64,000 nucleotides of DNA from Candidatus Kapaibacterium sp. (GCA_026390695.1 JAPLFL010000128.1:1-64000); one strand, 5' to 3'; shown: positions 1 through 9,813, numbered from the stretch's first letter. Notes: generated by a model not told the origin, from the sequence alone. Numbers and translations are program-made.

Positions 1-144
1 ATAATCTAATTGCGTATTTTGCATTCTAAGCATGGCTTCTCCATTAATTGTTTATAAATTTTATTTTTACCAAAAACTAAATTAATCAATTTTTGGTTAA
101 GCCTGCTTTTCAAACATACAAACTCAAAAGCCACATATTTACCA

Positions 145-390
145 AAGATGTCATTCCTGCGTATCAGCTTGTGTAAAAACTCACAACTTCTACTGAATTG
201 TCATTCCCGCGCATGCGGGAATCCCCTTCCAGTACCAATCAGGAGATTCCTGCATTCGCAGGAATGACAGAAAAAGATAGTTTTCACACAGGCTCGTATG
301 CAGGAATCTCCTTCCAGTACCACTTTATGGGATTCATACAATGGTAGGAATGAAAGAAATGAGACTTTTGAGACAGCCTCAAAAAGATAT
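145..390. repeat. Dispersed palindromic repeat cluster
   Basis: This gene-free stretch at the left edge holds several short inverted repeats of the form TCATTCCCGCGCATGCGGGA and the related CCTGCATTCGCAGG. A 46-bp core (209-254) recurs exactly, in reverse orientation, at 19491-19536. A flank reading TTTTCACACAGGCTCG follows and also has a relative near 19560. The piece ending in GACAGCCTCAAAA (about 372-384) matches the end of the hairpin at 60891-60954. The family looks like a REP/MITE-type intergenic repeat. I see no gene in 1-631; the minus-strand ORF at 454-687 has no recognisable features. Confidence 0.8.
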
Positions 391-631
391 TATAATAATT
401 GCTGACAGCCCATTTAACTCTCGGTAAATAATGCAATGACTTTTTTTCAGCTCTTAAGCCGAGTCGAATAGAATAAATAAAATAACACTTACACCAAAGT
501 GAATGCCCAATCTTGTCGATTTTGAAGAAGATTGGATTCTTTGCTTCAAAAAATGATAATTTTTAGGATTACTTATAATTAAATATAGATTTGATCGTCC
601 TTTTATTATAAAATGATCGGATATAAGGATT

Positions 632-1207
632 ATGGAGAATTTACAATCAAATACAAATGATTTGAGCTTTGAAAAAGTCTGGCTCATGTTTCAGGAAACC
701 GATAAGAAATTCTTGGACACCGATAAGAAATTCTTGGACACCGATAAGAAATTCTTGGACACTGATAAAAAACTTAATAAACTCGAACAGTTGTTTACCA
801 GCCAGTGGGGTAAATTAATTGAATCTCTTGTTGAAGGAGATCTGGTAAATATCCTTAATAAACGTGGTATTCAGGTTCATAATACTAATGAGAGAGTAAA
901 GGGGTTTCGGTTCGGTCGCCAATTTGAGTTTGATATAATTGCCGAAAACGGTGACGAAGTTGTTGTGGTGGAAGTTAAAACCACTCTCAGCGCAGATGAT
1001 GTAAAAGAATTTTTAGAAGAGCTCAAACATTTCAAGGAAGTTCTACCACGTTTTAAAGAAAATAAAGTTTTTGGAGCGATAGCTTATTTACGTGTGGATG
1101 GCAACTGTGATCGTTTTGCCGAGAGAAACGGTTTATTTATTATCAGAGCAACCGGAAATAGTGCATCAATAATAAATGCAGCGAATTTTGTTCCAAAAGA
1201 GTATTAA
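632..1207 (+). CDS. PD-(D/E)XK nuclease-like protein with N-terminal heptad repeats (DUF3782-like)
   Basis: A 191-residue protein of probable nuclease-fold type with unknown substrate. Residues about 22-55 form a heptad-like coiled coil with three identical DTDKKFL units. The C-terminal half shows the PD-(D/E)XK pattern: FEFD with Asp101, then strand VVVEVK with Glu114 and Lys116, followed by a helix rich in acidic and lysine residues. No signal peptide or membrane segment is present, so it should be cytoplasmic. Proteins with this layout (variable coiled coil plus endonuclease-like domain) are common, poorly characterised, and often grouped with DUF3782. The gene stands alone, flanked by dispersed repeats. 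Whether it cuts DNA is inference; a role in defence or repair cannot be read from the context. Confidence 0.7.
   Translation: MENLQSNTNDLSFEKVWLMFQETDKKFLDTDKKFLDTDKKFLDTDKKLNKLEQLFTSQWGKLIESLVEGDLVNILNKRGIQVHNTNERVKGFRFGRQFEFDIIAENGDEVVVVEVKTTLSADDVKEFLEELKHFKEVLPRFKENKVFGAIAYLRVDGNCDRFAERNGLFIIRATGNSASIINAANFVPKEY
698..760 (+). repeat. 21-bp in-frame tandem repeat, three copies
   Basis: Three perfect 21-bp units (ACCGATAAGAAATTCTTGGA plus C) lie head to tail at 698-718, 719-739 and 740-760, with a decayed fourth copy after them. Each unit encodes seven residues (TDKKFLD), so changes in copy number lengthen or shorten the coiled coil without a frameshift. Perfect identity at third codon positions points to recent duplication, probably by slippage. 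Confidence 0.95.
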
Positions 1208-1283
1208 CTCTTTAGTATTCTTTCGAATATTAACAAAAGTAGATCCCTCACTCGATAATTTTGGCAGTTAAAATAAATGTCAA

Positions 1284-1316
1284 ATGATATCATTTCCTTA
1301 ATGAATTAGGAATTAT
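1284..1316 (+). repeat. Dispersed ~30-bp repeat (ATGAATTAGGAATTAT type)
   Basis: The segment with ATATCATTTCCTTAATGAAT followed by TAGGAATTAT recurs in reverse orientation, with one or two changes, at about 19589-19618. There it adjoins the same palindromic repeat family that starts this window. The repeat therefore belongs to a compound mobile or REP-like element with pieces on both sides of the 632-1207 gene. The rest of 1208-1815 holds two further repeats and a terminator, and no gene I can support. Confidence 0.7.
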
Positions 1317-1551
1317 GAATTTTTGATAATGGAATTAGCAAGTGGTCAAAAATACTGCAAAATTGTGCAAATAGCATGAAACACAGCTACTGGAGATGCT
1401 TTTGGATGCATAATCAGTTATGCAATAGTATGCAAATAACACTTATTTATTGTTGCTTTTTATGCAAATTGTGCAATTTAAATTAAACCTAAATATTTCA
1501 TTAAGATTTAACGTAATTGAAAAATTATATGCTAATAAAGAACTTTTTTTA

Positions 1552-1626
1552 TCTTCCCTACCCCTTTTTTGCAAAGAGGGGAATTTAGTTAAATCCCCCT
1601 TTGAAAAAGGGGGTAGGGGGATTTTC
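1552..1626. repeat. Imperfect inverted repeat rich in CCCCCTTT/AAAGGGGG
   Basis: The stretch pairs TCCCTACCCCTTTTTTGCAA with AAAAAGGGGGTAGGGGGA and contains the inner arms AGAGGGGA and AATCCCCCTTT. Sequences of this shape are widespread intergenic repeats in unrelated bacteria. The ORF at 1450-1653 merely reads through it (SPFEKGGRG in translation) and is not treated as a gene. Confidence 0.75.
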
Positions 1627-1698
1627 TATTGCCTAATGAAATATTGGGGTTAAAAGATTTAATATAAAGCAGATGCACCCTGCTTACACGCAAAAAAA

Positions 1699-1728
1699 AC
1701 TCCCTGTTTTTCAGCAAGGAGTTTTTTT
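1699..1728 (-). terminator. Intrinsic terminator downstream of the pyrophosphatase gene
   Basis: AAAAAAACTCC and GGAGTTTTTTT form the arms around a small inner CTG/CAG pair. Read on the minus strand the stem is followed by a T-run, as expected for the end of the transcript that begins with the membrane pyrophosphatase. It could act in both directions. Confidence 0.75.
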
Positions 1729-1780
1729 ACTCAATCTTGATCAAAAGCAGAGGCTTGGATCAGGATTATGATAATTTACT

Positions 1781-1806
1781 CGTACCCAAGCACTCGCTTG
1801 GGTACG
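1781..1806. repeat. Perfect 11-bp palindrome around GTACCCAAGC
   Basis: CGTACCCAAGC, a four-base loop ACTC, and GCTTGGGTACG form a perfect hairpin just after the pyrophosphatase stop codon. It has no T-run of its own and resembles REP-type palindromes found in many genomes. It may protect the mRNA 3' end. Confidence 0.85.
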
Positions 1807-1815
1807 AAAAATATC

Positions 1816-4284
1816 TTAGGCTTCTTTTACTTTTGGAGGAATACGCATCGCATAAAATGAACGCCATACGAATACCAATGCTATTGCGAAGAATACGCCA
1901 CCAACATACGGTGCTGTATGCACGAATGAAGGCACAATGGCTATTTCCATCGCTAATAAACCAAACAAGGTTGTAAATTTAATGATTGGATTAAGAGCCA
2001 CAGATGAAGTATCTTTGAAAGGATCGCCAACAGTATCGCCAACAACAGTAGCCTCGTGTAATGGTGTTCCTTTTTCTTTCAATTCAACTTCGACTAATTT
2101 TTTAGCATTATCCCAGCATCCACCGGCGTTTGCCATAAAAATTGCCTGATAAAGACCAAAAATTGCAATCGAAATTAAATAAGACACAAAGAATGCTGCA
2201 GGTGCAGGATTTGTTTTATCCGATGCTGAGAAGAATGCAAATGCTAAGGCAAAAGAGAATATCGCAATGAAAATATTGAACATTCCCTTTTGTGCATACT
2301 GGGTGCAGATTTTAACTACTTCTTTAGAGTTTTCTGTTGAAGCTTTTGCATCAAGTCCTACTGCATCTAATTTAATATGTTGTTTGATAAATTCAACTGC
2401 ACGAAATGAACCGGTTGTCACAGCCTGAATTGAAGCACCTGTAAACCAGTAAATAACTGCACCACCGCAGATTAAACCAAGAATAGTATATGGATTCAGA
2501 ATGTTAAGAATTTGCTCCGGTGGGATACCAAATGAATTCCTTATAACAAGAATTAATGAGAAGATCATAGTTGTCGCACCCACTACCGCTGTACCTATAA
2601 GAACAGGTTTGGATGTAGCTTTAAACGTATTACCAGCACCATCATTCTCTTCAAGGTAATCTTTGGCTTTCTCGAAATCAGGTTTGAAGCCGAAATCTTT
2701 TTCAATTTCGGTGGAAATATTGGGAATCATTTCAATCATTGATAATTCATAAATAGACTGTGCGTTATCAGTCACTGGTCCATAGCTGTCAACAGCGATA
2801 GTAACCGGTCCCATTCCTAAAAATCCGAATGCAACAAGACCAAATGCAAATATTGAAGGATATTCCATATAATTGGATAATCCCCATGTACTAACAATAT
2901 AAGCAACGAACATAAGAACAAAGAAAACCATTCCTTCCCAGAAAGCGCTGAAATTACCAGCAACCAAACCGGAAAGAATGTTCAGAGATGGGCCACCTTC
3001 GCGCGAAGCGATAACAACTTCTTTTGTATGAAGTGACTTTGTACTTGTAAATATTTTTGTAAATTCAGGAATCAGAGCAGCTCCTAAGGTTCCGCAACTG
3101 ATAATAATTGAGAGCGTATTGGCAAGTCCGCCGCCAAGATGGCCAAGTTGCCAGTTACTGATAAGGAAAGTTGCAATTATTGATAAAATTGAAGTAATCC
3201 AAACCAGTGAAGTAAGAGGAGCTTCAAAATCCAAATGATCTTTGCCTGTATAGCGAATTTTGCTTACAAAACCATTGATCCAGTAAGCAGCAATTGATGT
3301 CAAAATCATTGCTACACGCATAACAAAAATCCAGGTAATAAATTCGCCACGGTAAACCAAAGGCTGATGAGTTGTCGGATCAATAGCGAATACAGCCAAA
3401 CAAATGAAAGTAATAAGAGCAACACCTGTTACACCATAAGTTTCAAAGCCGTCTGCAGTAGGTCCGACTGAGTCACCGGCATTATCACCGGTACAATCTG
3501 CAATAACTCCAGGATTACTCGGATCATCTTCTTTAAGTTTGAAAACGATTTTCATTAAATCAGAACCAATATCTGCAATTTTAGTGAAAATTCCACCGGC
3601 AATTCGTAAAGCTGAAGCACCAAGAGACTCGCCGATTGCAAATCCGATGAAACATGCACCAGCGTACTCACGTGGTATGAACATAAGAATAATCAACATC
3701 ATGATTAATTCAACACTGATCAGCAGCACACCAATACTCATTCCGGATTGAAGTGGAATGGTCAATAATTTTAGTGGTTTGCGTTCGAGTGAAGCAAATG
3801 CCATGCGACTATTTGCATAAGTATTAATTCGAATACCAAACCAAGCAACGCTGTAAGAGCCTAATATACCGATGACAGACCAAAGCAGGATTAATAAAAC
3901 TCCTACTAAATGTGTCTCTTTCAGTACTCCGAAATAAAAGGCAATACAGGAACCAATCAGAATTTCAAGAATAATAATAAATTTTCCTTGTTGAATCAGA
4001 TAAGTTTTTGCGGTCTCGAATATGATATTAGATACTTCCAGCATAGATTTGTGGGCTTTCAAATTCTTTACATGAATGAATTGATAAGCACCGAAAATCA
4101 TACCCAAAATACAAATACCAAGTCCTATAAATAGTAATGATTGTTGGGATGAATTTAATACCGGAACGACTAAATCGGCTTCACTGGCGAAACTTATTCC
4201 GGTAAATGCAAAAAAAATAATTGGTAGAATCCAGAGCTTTTTCAAAAGCTCGGTGAGTTTGAATGTAGATTGCATAAATCTCAT
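1816..4284 (-). CDS. hppA: Membrane-bound ion-translocating pyrophosphatase
   Basis: This 822-residue polytopic membrane protein couples pyrophosphate hydrolysis to H+ or Na+ pumping across the inner membrane. The family's signature Asp/Lys loops are present: EDDPSNPGVIAD at about 252-263, GDNAGDS at 266-272, DSYGPVTDNAQSI at 499-511 and GDTVGDPFKDTSS near the C terminus. Lys555 in GNTFKA sits where K+-independent family members carry Lys and K+-dependent ones carry Ala, which suggests K+ independence. The variant GDSVGPTADGFETYG and the long N terminus (an extra signal-like hydrophobic segment at 17-35) set it apart from standard ~700-residue enzymes. It may belong to one of the divergent mPPase clades; ion specificity is not decided here. 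It is monocistronic, with a terminator about 90 bp downstream. Confidence 0.95.
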   Translation of the reverse strand: MRFMQSTFKLTELLKKLWILPIIFFAFTGISFASEADLVVPVLNSSQQSLLFIGLGICILGMIFGAYQFIHVKNLKAHKSMLEVSNIIFETAKTYLIQQGKFIIILEILIGSCIAFYFGVLKETHLVGVLLILLWSVIGILGSYSVAWFGIRINTYANSRMAFASLERKPLKLLTIPLQSGMSIGVLLISVELIMMLIILMFIPREYAGACFIGFAIGESLGASALRIAGGIFTKIADIGSDLMKIVFKLKEDDPSNPGVIADCTGDNAGDSVGPTADGFETYGVTGVALITFICLAVFAIDPTTHQPLVYRGEFITWIFVMRVAMILTSIAAYWINGFVSKIRYTGKDHLDFEAPLTSLVWITSILSIIATFLISNWQLGHLGGGLANTLSIIISCGTLGAALIPEFTKIFTSTKSLHTKEVVIASREGGPSLNILSGLVAGNFSAFWEGMVFFVLMFVAYIVSTWGLSNYMEYPSIFAFGLVAFGFLGMGPVTIAVDSYGPVTDNAQSIYELSMIEMIPNISTEIEKDFGFKPDFEKAKDYLEENDGAGNTFKATSKPVLIGTAVVGATTMIFSLILVIRNSFGIPPEQILNILNPYTILGLICGGAVIYWFTGASIQAVTTGSFRAVEFIKQHIKLDAVGLDAKASTENSKEVVKICTQYAQKGMFNIFIAIFSFALAFAFFSASDKTNPAPAAFFVSYLISIAIFGLYQAIFMANAGGCWDNAKKLVEVELKEKGTPLHEATVVGDTVGDPFKDTSSVALNPIIKFTTLFGLLAMEIAIVPSFVHTAPYVGGVFFAIALVFVWRSFYAMRIPPKVKEA

Positions 4285-4432
4285 TTAATTAGTTTAACAT
4301 AAAAAAGAATTGATGACTTATTTCATTCGCAAAAATATGAAATTTCTGGGGAATTGTCGGTATAAATTTTGTAAATAAGTTGATAAATTATAAGGTAAAC
4401 TTTTTTACTTTATAACTTGCAACTTTCAATTA

Positions 4433-5725
4433 CTACTTAGCACAGGTCATCAAATATAATCTACTTCGGATTTGTCCTAATGTTTCATAACGCTCCTGAC
4501 GCCAATTATAACGAGGATATGATATGGTATCTGCCATCATGCCGGAATATAACTGCCTATCTTCGAGATCACGCAAGACCAGAGAGGATGATGTAGTAAA
4601 TGCTATTGTTTTAGATTTCGGTTGTTTTGCAATTATTTGGGTGCTTGGCCAGGTTGTTTTCAAAGGATATTTCAATCCGTTAACATTTAAAAAACAATCA
4701 ATATCACAACCTAAAAAATATAATTCAGAGCCATCGTGAGTATAATGAGGATTTCCGGTAGCTGCTCCTGCACTATATTCAGTGCTATTTTGCATAACAA
4801 CGTTAATACCGTCGTGGAAGGCATAGAGTCCAATCAACGGCAAACTCGGATGCAATACAAGGTTATTCATATATTCATATTGCTTACTAATCATAGGTTC
4901 GACGTAGTCATCGGAAAATAAAAGTGAGACATATCTCCCAGATAATTCCTGTGCTATTGCCGCCATTACGGTTCCGAAAAGATTTATTTTTACATCTGTA
5001 ATTGTACGGTAAATATCAGAAATCGGGATAAATTCTTTGTAGATTTGAGTCCTATCCCCGCTTGAACCAGAATAGCACATTTGTCCATCAATCCAGAAAC
5101 CTATTGGTAAAATGCGATCAAATGCTGAAGATTCTCTGCCATTAATATTCATTACATAACTTGATCCCCGCATTCCAACTACTGAGTAACGGCTTCCGTC
5201 CTGACTCAGGTAAATATTACCCATCCTGTTTAAAAACTTAATTGATTTATCACCCAAAACAAATGTTTCCAAATCTTGTTCATAATATGTATAAGCTAAA
5301 ACTTCAGAATTAGGACTGTAAATTATCATTCCTGGCTGAAAACCCGGAACAGGCTGTACAGAAGCCTCTGTAATAAGATAAGTTTGATTTGAAGCATCTA
5401 CAGCAAAATAAGCCCATCTCTCCCCATTTGGTGAAAACACAGGTTCAGTTAGATAATTGTATGATTTTGATTTTTCACCATCGATAATCATTCTATATTT
5501 CCCGGTAAAAGGTTGAGTTACAGCCCACCAATGATAGCTTGTGTCCATACCACTGGAAATAAGAGGTTCAAAGCCATCAAGCAATAAAAAATCATGACAA
5601 AGTTCTGCTTTTAAACTAAAATGAAAAACAAAAAATAAAAATAACAAGGTTAATTTCAATAGTCTTTTAATTGGCTCAGGCACTCTTCTGCTCCGACTTT
5701 TATAAATAAAAAGATAACTATTCAA
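4433..5725 (-). CDS. Exported beta-propeller-like protein of unknown function
   Basis: A 430-residue protein that I cannot assign to a named family. A hydrophobic segment LLKLTLLFLFFVFHFSLKAE (about 22-41) looks like a signal peptide. The ~20 residues before it are unusual, so a GTG start at about residue 15 is possible. The mature part repeats short blade-like units such as EPVFSPNGERWAYFAVD and SPNSEVLAYTYYEQD, which resemble PD40/TolB-type WD40-like blades. I infer a periplasmic or surface propeller. It is flanked by convergent or divergent single genes and shows no operon partner. Confidence 0.6.
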   Translation of the reverse strand: MNSYLFIYKSRSRRVPEPIKRLLKLTLLFLFFVFHFSLKAELCHDFLLLDGFEPLISSGMDTSYHWWAVTQPFTGKYRMIIDGEKSKSYNYLTEPVFSPNGERWAYFAVDASNQTYLITEASVQPVPGFQPGMIIYSPNSEVLAYTYYEQDLETFVLGDKSIKFLNRMGNIYLSQDGSRYSVVGMRGSSYVMNINGRESSAFDRILPIGFWIDGQMCYSGSSGDRTQIYKEFIPISDIYRTITDVKINLFGTVMAAIAQELSGRYVSLLFSDDYVEPMISKQYEYMNNLVLHPSLPLIGLYAFHDGINVVMQNSTEYSAGAATGNPHYTHDGSELYFLGCDIDCFLNVNGLKYPLKTTWPSTQIIAKQPKSKTIAFTTSSSLVLRDLEDRQLYSGMMADTISYPRYNWRQERYETLGQIRSRLYLMTCAK

Positions 5726-6017
5726 TATAAAAATTATAATGGATTTATTATTTTCATTAAACGATTAATCCGATAATATCATTTAAAGTCATCAGTGTTA
5801 AACTAATTTTTCAATGAAATCCAATAATAATGAATTATAAAAAATATTATATTAATTAAAGCAAATATAGTCTCAGAGCCAATCAAGTTATGGAATCTAC
5901 AGCAATTCTCCGAAAATATCAGTGTCAGACAATAATCTTAATATCTTTTAATCTTTTTAAAATGAGAATTATACTTATTTTTATTCTTTTTCTAATATTT
6001 ATTTTTGGAAAATGTAA

Positions 6018-8045
6018 ATGGATTATTATTTAGTCAAAGCAGTTGTTTTCGGTATAATTCTTGTGTTCTCCGCACTGGTATTATCTCGCAAGTTGTACCA
6101 ACTATTTTCGTATTTACAAGTTGGGAAGGAAATTAATAGAAGCGATAATATCAATTCCCGAATAAAAAATACAGTTAAAGTTGCTTTTTTTCAATACAGG
6201 ATTTTCCGCGACAAGAGTGCCGGTATCCTTCATGCTCTAATTTTCTGGGGATTTTTAACTTTATTATTTTCTGCCTCAGAATCCATATTTCAAGGATTCT
6301 ATAATGGCTTTTCCTGGTCAATACTGAAATATTTTTACTCTTTTATAACCTTTTCAACAGATTTTTTCTGTGTTTTAGTAATTGTGTCCATTATATTTAA
6401 TCTGATCCGGCATTTTGCGATAAAAGTGCCTCGCTTGCAAGGTAAAAAGGAGGATATGGTTGATGCTTTGGTTGTACTTATTTTTATTTTTTCCATAGTA
6501 TGTTCATTGATAATCGAAAATGCAGCTTCTACAAAGATTCATAATGAATACTGGGAATTCAAACCTATTGCAGCTTATTTCGGGACATTGATACCATCAA
6601 ATTCCGCTGTTTTCATCTATGAAATTTTCTGGTGGATGCATATAATCCTTATATTAGCTTTTGCCAATTACCTCCCATACTCAAAACATTTACATGTTTA
6701 TACATCAATTCAAAATGTGTTCCACGCACAGTTAAAGCCAATTAACGGGCTTGAACGAATTGACTTTGAACAAGAAGGAGTTGAAAAATACGGAATCGTC
6801 GATGTTGATGATATTTCTCGTAAATCTTTGTTTGATGGCTATTCATGTACACATTGCGGAAGATGTTCCAGTGTTTGTCCGGCAAATACAACTGGGAAAC
6901 TACTGGATCCAAGAGAGATTATTATTCAAATCCGGCACAGACTGCAAGATATTGGGCCTATCAAACTGAGACAAATAAAAACAAACGGAACCGAGGTTAT
7001 TCTTTCGGATCATGAGTCAGAGCTTTTAAATAAGAAATTTGTTGGTGATTATCAAAGTATTGAAGCGCTTTGGCAGTGTACAACTTGTGCTGCATGTATG
7101 CAGGAATGCCCTATAATGATTGAGCACGTACCAGCAATAGTCGGGATGCGCCGTTCACTTGTTTTAACAGATGCAGAATTTCCATCATTATTACAATCAG
7201 CATTTTCAAATCTCGAAAATAATGGCACTCCATGGGCATTTTCATCTTCTGAAAGATCAGACTGGGCTGAAGGAAGCGGAATAAAGACAGCAGCAGAAAA
7301 TCCTGATTTTGAGTATTTATTCTGGGTTGGTTGCGCAGGCAGCTTTGATGACAGAGCCAAGAAAATTTCATTGGCATTTGCACGATTACTCCAAATTGCA
7401 GGTGTTAATTTTGCTATCCTTGGAAATGAAGAGCAATGCAACGGAGATGTTGCAAGAAGAGCCGGGAATGAATATCTTGCCGATATGTTGATCAAAGCCA
7501 ATATCGAAACTTTATCAAATTATAAAGTCAAAAAAATTCTTACAATTTGTCCACACTGTTTTAATACATTTAAAAATGAATATCCCGATTTTGGTGTACA
7601 GTTCGAGGTCATTCACCATACACAATTTTTAAATAATTTGATAAAATCCGGCAAATTGAAACTAAGACCCAATAGCAGCCAATCAACAAATATAAGTTAT
7701 CATGATTCTTGTTACCTTGGTCGCTATAATCAAATTTATGATGAGCCAAGAAATATACTGAAATCAATCTCGGGATTTTCTTTAAAAGAGCCTTTGAGAA
7801 ATCATGACAGAGGCTTTTGTTGCGGTGCAGGTGGTGCTCAGATGTTTTTGGAGGAAACAGTAGGTAAAAGAGTTAATATAGAAAGGACAGAAGAACTGAT
7901 TAATACCCATACCGAAACGATAGCACTGAACTGCCCGTTTTGTATGACGATGATCAGTGACGGAATAAAAGCAAAAGATTTAACTGAAAAAATTCAGGTC
8001 AAAGATTTGGCAGAAATACTTCTTGAAAATGTACAGTTGGATTAA
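6018..8045 (+). CDS. Membrane-anchored heme b/Fe-S oxidoreductase (HdrD-like, two CCG domains)
   Basis: A 675-residue respiratory-type protein. The first ~230 residues form about five membrane segments with conserved-looking His residues (HALIFWG, RHFA, WWMH, KHLH), as in NarI-like heme b subunits. Two 4Fe-4S motifs follow, CTHCGRCSSVCP (about 278-289) and CTTCAACMQECP (about 355-366). The C-terminal half has two cysteine-rich CCG domains (CNGD..., CPHC; DSCYLGRYN..., FCCGAGGAQ, CPFC) like the HdrD subunit of heterodisulfide reductase. The fusion should pass electrons between the quinone pool and a soluble partner such as an electron-transfer flavoprotein; the partner is not in the window. 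The gene is monocistronic, and the start follows a GGAAAATGTAA stretch. Confidence 0.9.
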   Translation: MDYYLVKAVVFGIILVFSALVLSRKLYQLFSYLQVGKEINRSDNINSRIKNTVKVAFFQYRIFRDKSAGILHALIFWGFLTLLFSASESIFQGFYNGFSWSILKYFYSFITFSTDFFCVLVIVSIIFNLIRHFAIKVPRLQGKKEDMVDALVVLIFIFSIVCSLIIENAASTKIHNEYWEFKPIAAYFGTLIPSNSAVFIYEIFWWMHIILILAFANYLPYSKHLHVYTSIQNVFHAQLKPINGLERIDFEQEGVEKYGIVDVDDISRKSLFDGYSCTHCGRCSSVCPANTTGKLLDPREIIIQIRHRLQDIGPIKLRQIKTNGTEVILSDHESELLNKKFVGDYQSIEALWQCTTCAACMQECPIMIEHVPAIVGMRRSLVLTDAEFPSLLQSAFSNLENNGTPWAFSSSERSDWAEGSGIKTAAENPDFEYLFWVGCAGSFDDRAKKISLAFARLLQIAGVNFAILGNEEQCNGDVARRAGNEYLADMLIKANIETLSNYKVKKILTICPHCFNTFKNEYPDFGVQFEVIHHTQFLNNLIKSGKLKLRPNSSQSTNISYHDSCYLGRYNQIYDEPRNILKSISGFSLKEPLRNHDRGFCCGAGGAQMFLEETVGKRVNIERTEELINTHTETIALNCPFCMTMISDGIKAKDLTEKIQVKDLAEILLENVQLD

Positions 8046-8190
8046 TTGTAATCTTTTTTTATTTAAATATGTATAAATTAAAAAAATGTCCTTATTTTGT
8101 AGTCTGTAGAATATGAAATCTCATAAATTGTTGTTTTTATCTTTTCAAATGAAAAGGTATGTTTTAAAAATTAATTAATGGTATAAAAAT

Positions 8191-9813
8191 ATGACTCCCG
8201 ATGAAACACTCATTAACTCAGAAACAGTTCCGGAAAACAATGCTGAAATTCAGATTGAACAAACTGAAACTCCAATAATTGAAAACTCCGCTTCTGAAGC
8301 TGATAATCACGATAGTCAAATTATTGAACAGCCTGAAATATCTGCTGAAATAAATGATAATCCAATTTTAGAAGAAACTGTTGTTAGCGATGGAATAATC
8401 CCATCAGTTATTAATGAAGCAATTTCTCAACAAACAGAATTAGTCACTGAACAAGTAGAATCAAGTGCAGGATTAGAAGAAACGACTGTTGTAGAAATTG
8501 AAGTTGAACCGGTAATTGATGAAGCAGCTAAGGCTGAAGCTAAAGCAATTTCTGAAGAAAAAAAGAGACAACGGGAAGCAGCAGAAGCTCAACAAAAGCT
8601 ATTTTCAGAATATTTCGAATATTTCAAAACAGTAAGAGATAAAGATGAAACTTTGGAAGTTGATGTCATTGGACGTATCAAAGGTGGTCTTAGAGTCATG
8701 TATAAGGAAATGCCTTTATTCTTACCAGCATCTCACTTCTCTCTGAAAAGATCCCCAACAGAAAAAGAATTATCAGAGTCCGTCGGGATAAAAACCATTG
8801 TTAAAATTCATGAAATGCAGGAAGACCGCATTGGTAGAAAGACTGTGATAGTCACTCGGAAAAAAATTCTTGAAGAAGAGTTCTGGGCAAAAATTCAGGT
8901 TGGTGACATTGTTGAAGGAAATGTATCATCTGTTGCAACTTTCGGAGTGTTTGTAGATATTGGTGGAGTCGAAGGATTGATTCATATATCAAGAATCTCT
9001 CAGAATCGTGTGGAAGACCCCAAAACTATGTTTAGACGTGGTCAAAAAATTCAGGCAGTTGTTATAGAAGCTAATAAAGAGAAGAATCGAATTGCACTAA
9101 GCCGTAAAGAACTGGAAAAATCTCCATGGGACGACTTGGCAGAGACAGTTGAGGTAGGTTCGGTAGTTAAGGGTATAGTGCGTCGTATGACGGACTTTGG
9201 AGCTTATATTGAATTATTTCCCGGAATAGATGGCTTGCTGCGCTCCTCCGAATTTTCTTGGACTAAACGAATCAGGAAACCATCAGATATTTTAAAAATA
9301 AGTGATGAAATTGATGTAAAGATTCTTACATTCTCCAAAGAAAAGAGATCGGTATCTTTAAGTATCAAGCAGATTCAGCCTAATCCATGGCATACAATTA
9401 AAGAAAAATTTGAGAATAAAAGTGAATATGACGCTACCGTCAAACAAATAGTTAATCAAGGTATTGTCGTCGCTTTGGATGAGGAATTTGACGGATTTAT
9501 GCCAAGAAGTAAAATGAAGAATTGCCCTCCGGGTAAACCAATTCCTTATCAAGTTGGTGAAGTAGTAAAAATTCGTATTTCAGATATAAATATTGAAGAA
9601 GAATCTTTGATTGTTGAACCTGTCGTGGAGGAAAAACCGGTAGCTCCCAGAGCTAATCATGGTCAATCACGCGGTCGTGATAATCAAAGACATCACGATA
9701 ATAAGCCGCACGATCAGAATAGTCCAAATGCAGGTACTGATTCAGGAGCTTTCTCACTTGGTGATCTGCTCAGCGATAATGCAAGGAGTTCATTATTCAA
9801 CTCTTCAAAATAA
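8191..9813 (+). CDS. rpsA: S1 RNA-binding domain protein, ribosomal protein S1-like
   Basis: A 540-residue cytoplasmic protein with a ~150-residue acidic, Glu/Ile-rich N-terminal extension and then four S1-type OB folds. The first (about 157-230) is degenerate. The second (GDIVEGNVSSVATFGVFVDI) and third (GSVVKGIVRRMTDFGAYIEL) are canonical, and the fourth (about 405-475) is weaker. A Gly/His/Arg-rich tail follows. The domain order fits a shortened ribosomal protein S1, which brings mRNA to the 30S subunit; E. coli S1 has six domains. No second S1-like gene is in the window, so I cannot say whether this is the only one. It is monocistronic and ends before a strong terminator at 9837. Confidence 0.85.
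   Translation: MTPDETLINSETVPENNAEIQIEQTETPIIENSASEADNHDSQIIEQPEISAEINDNPILEETVVSDGIIPSVINEAISQQTELVTEQVESSAGLEETTVVEIEVEPVIDEAAKAEAKAISEEKKRQREAAEAQQKLFSEYFEYFKTVRDKDETLEVDVIGRIKGGLRVMYKEMPLFLPASHFSLKRSPTEKELSESVGIKTIVKIHEMQEDRIGRKTVIVTRKKILEEEFWAKIQVGDIVEGNVSSVATFGVFVDIGGVEGLIHISRISQNRVEDPKTMFRRGQKIQAVVIEANKEKNRIALSRKELEKSPWDDLAETVEVGSVVKGIVRRMTDFGAYIELFPGIDGLLRSSEFSWTKRIRKPSDILKISDEIDVKILTFSKEKRSVSLSIKQIQPNPWHTIKEKFENKSEYDATVKQIVNQGIVVALDEEFDGFMPRSKMKNCPPGKPIPYQVGEVVKIRISDINIEEESLIVEPVVEEKPVAPRANHGQSRGRDNQRHHDNKPHDQNSPNAGTDSGAFSLGDLLSDNARSSLFNSSK

Noticed and set aside
145-390. Possible CRISPR array
   Set aside because: The repeats are palindromes in both orientations with irregular spacing and no unique spacers of even length; no cas gene is in the window.
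1450-1653. 67-residue ORF on the plus strand
   Set aside because: It reads through an inverted intergenic repeat (SPFEKGGRG) and has no ribosome site or family.
7052-7501. 149-residue minus-strand ORF
   Set aside because: Antisense shadow of the HdrD-like gene, which has clear Fe-S motifs.
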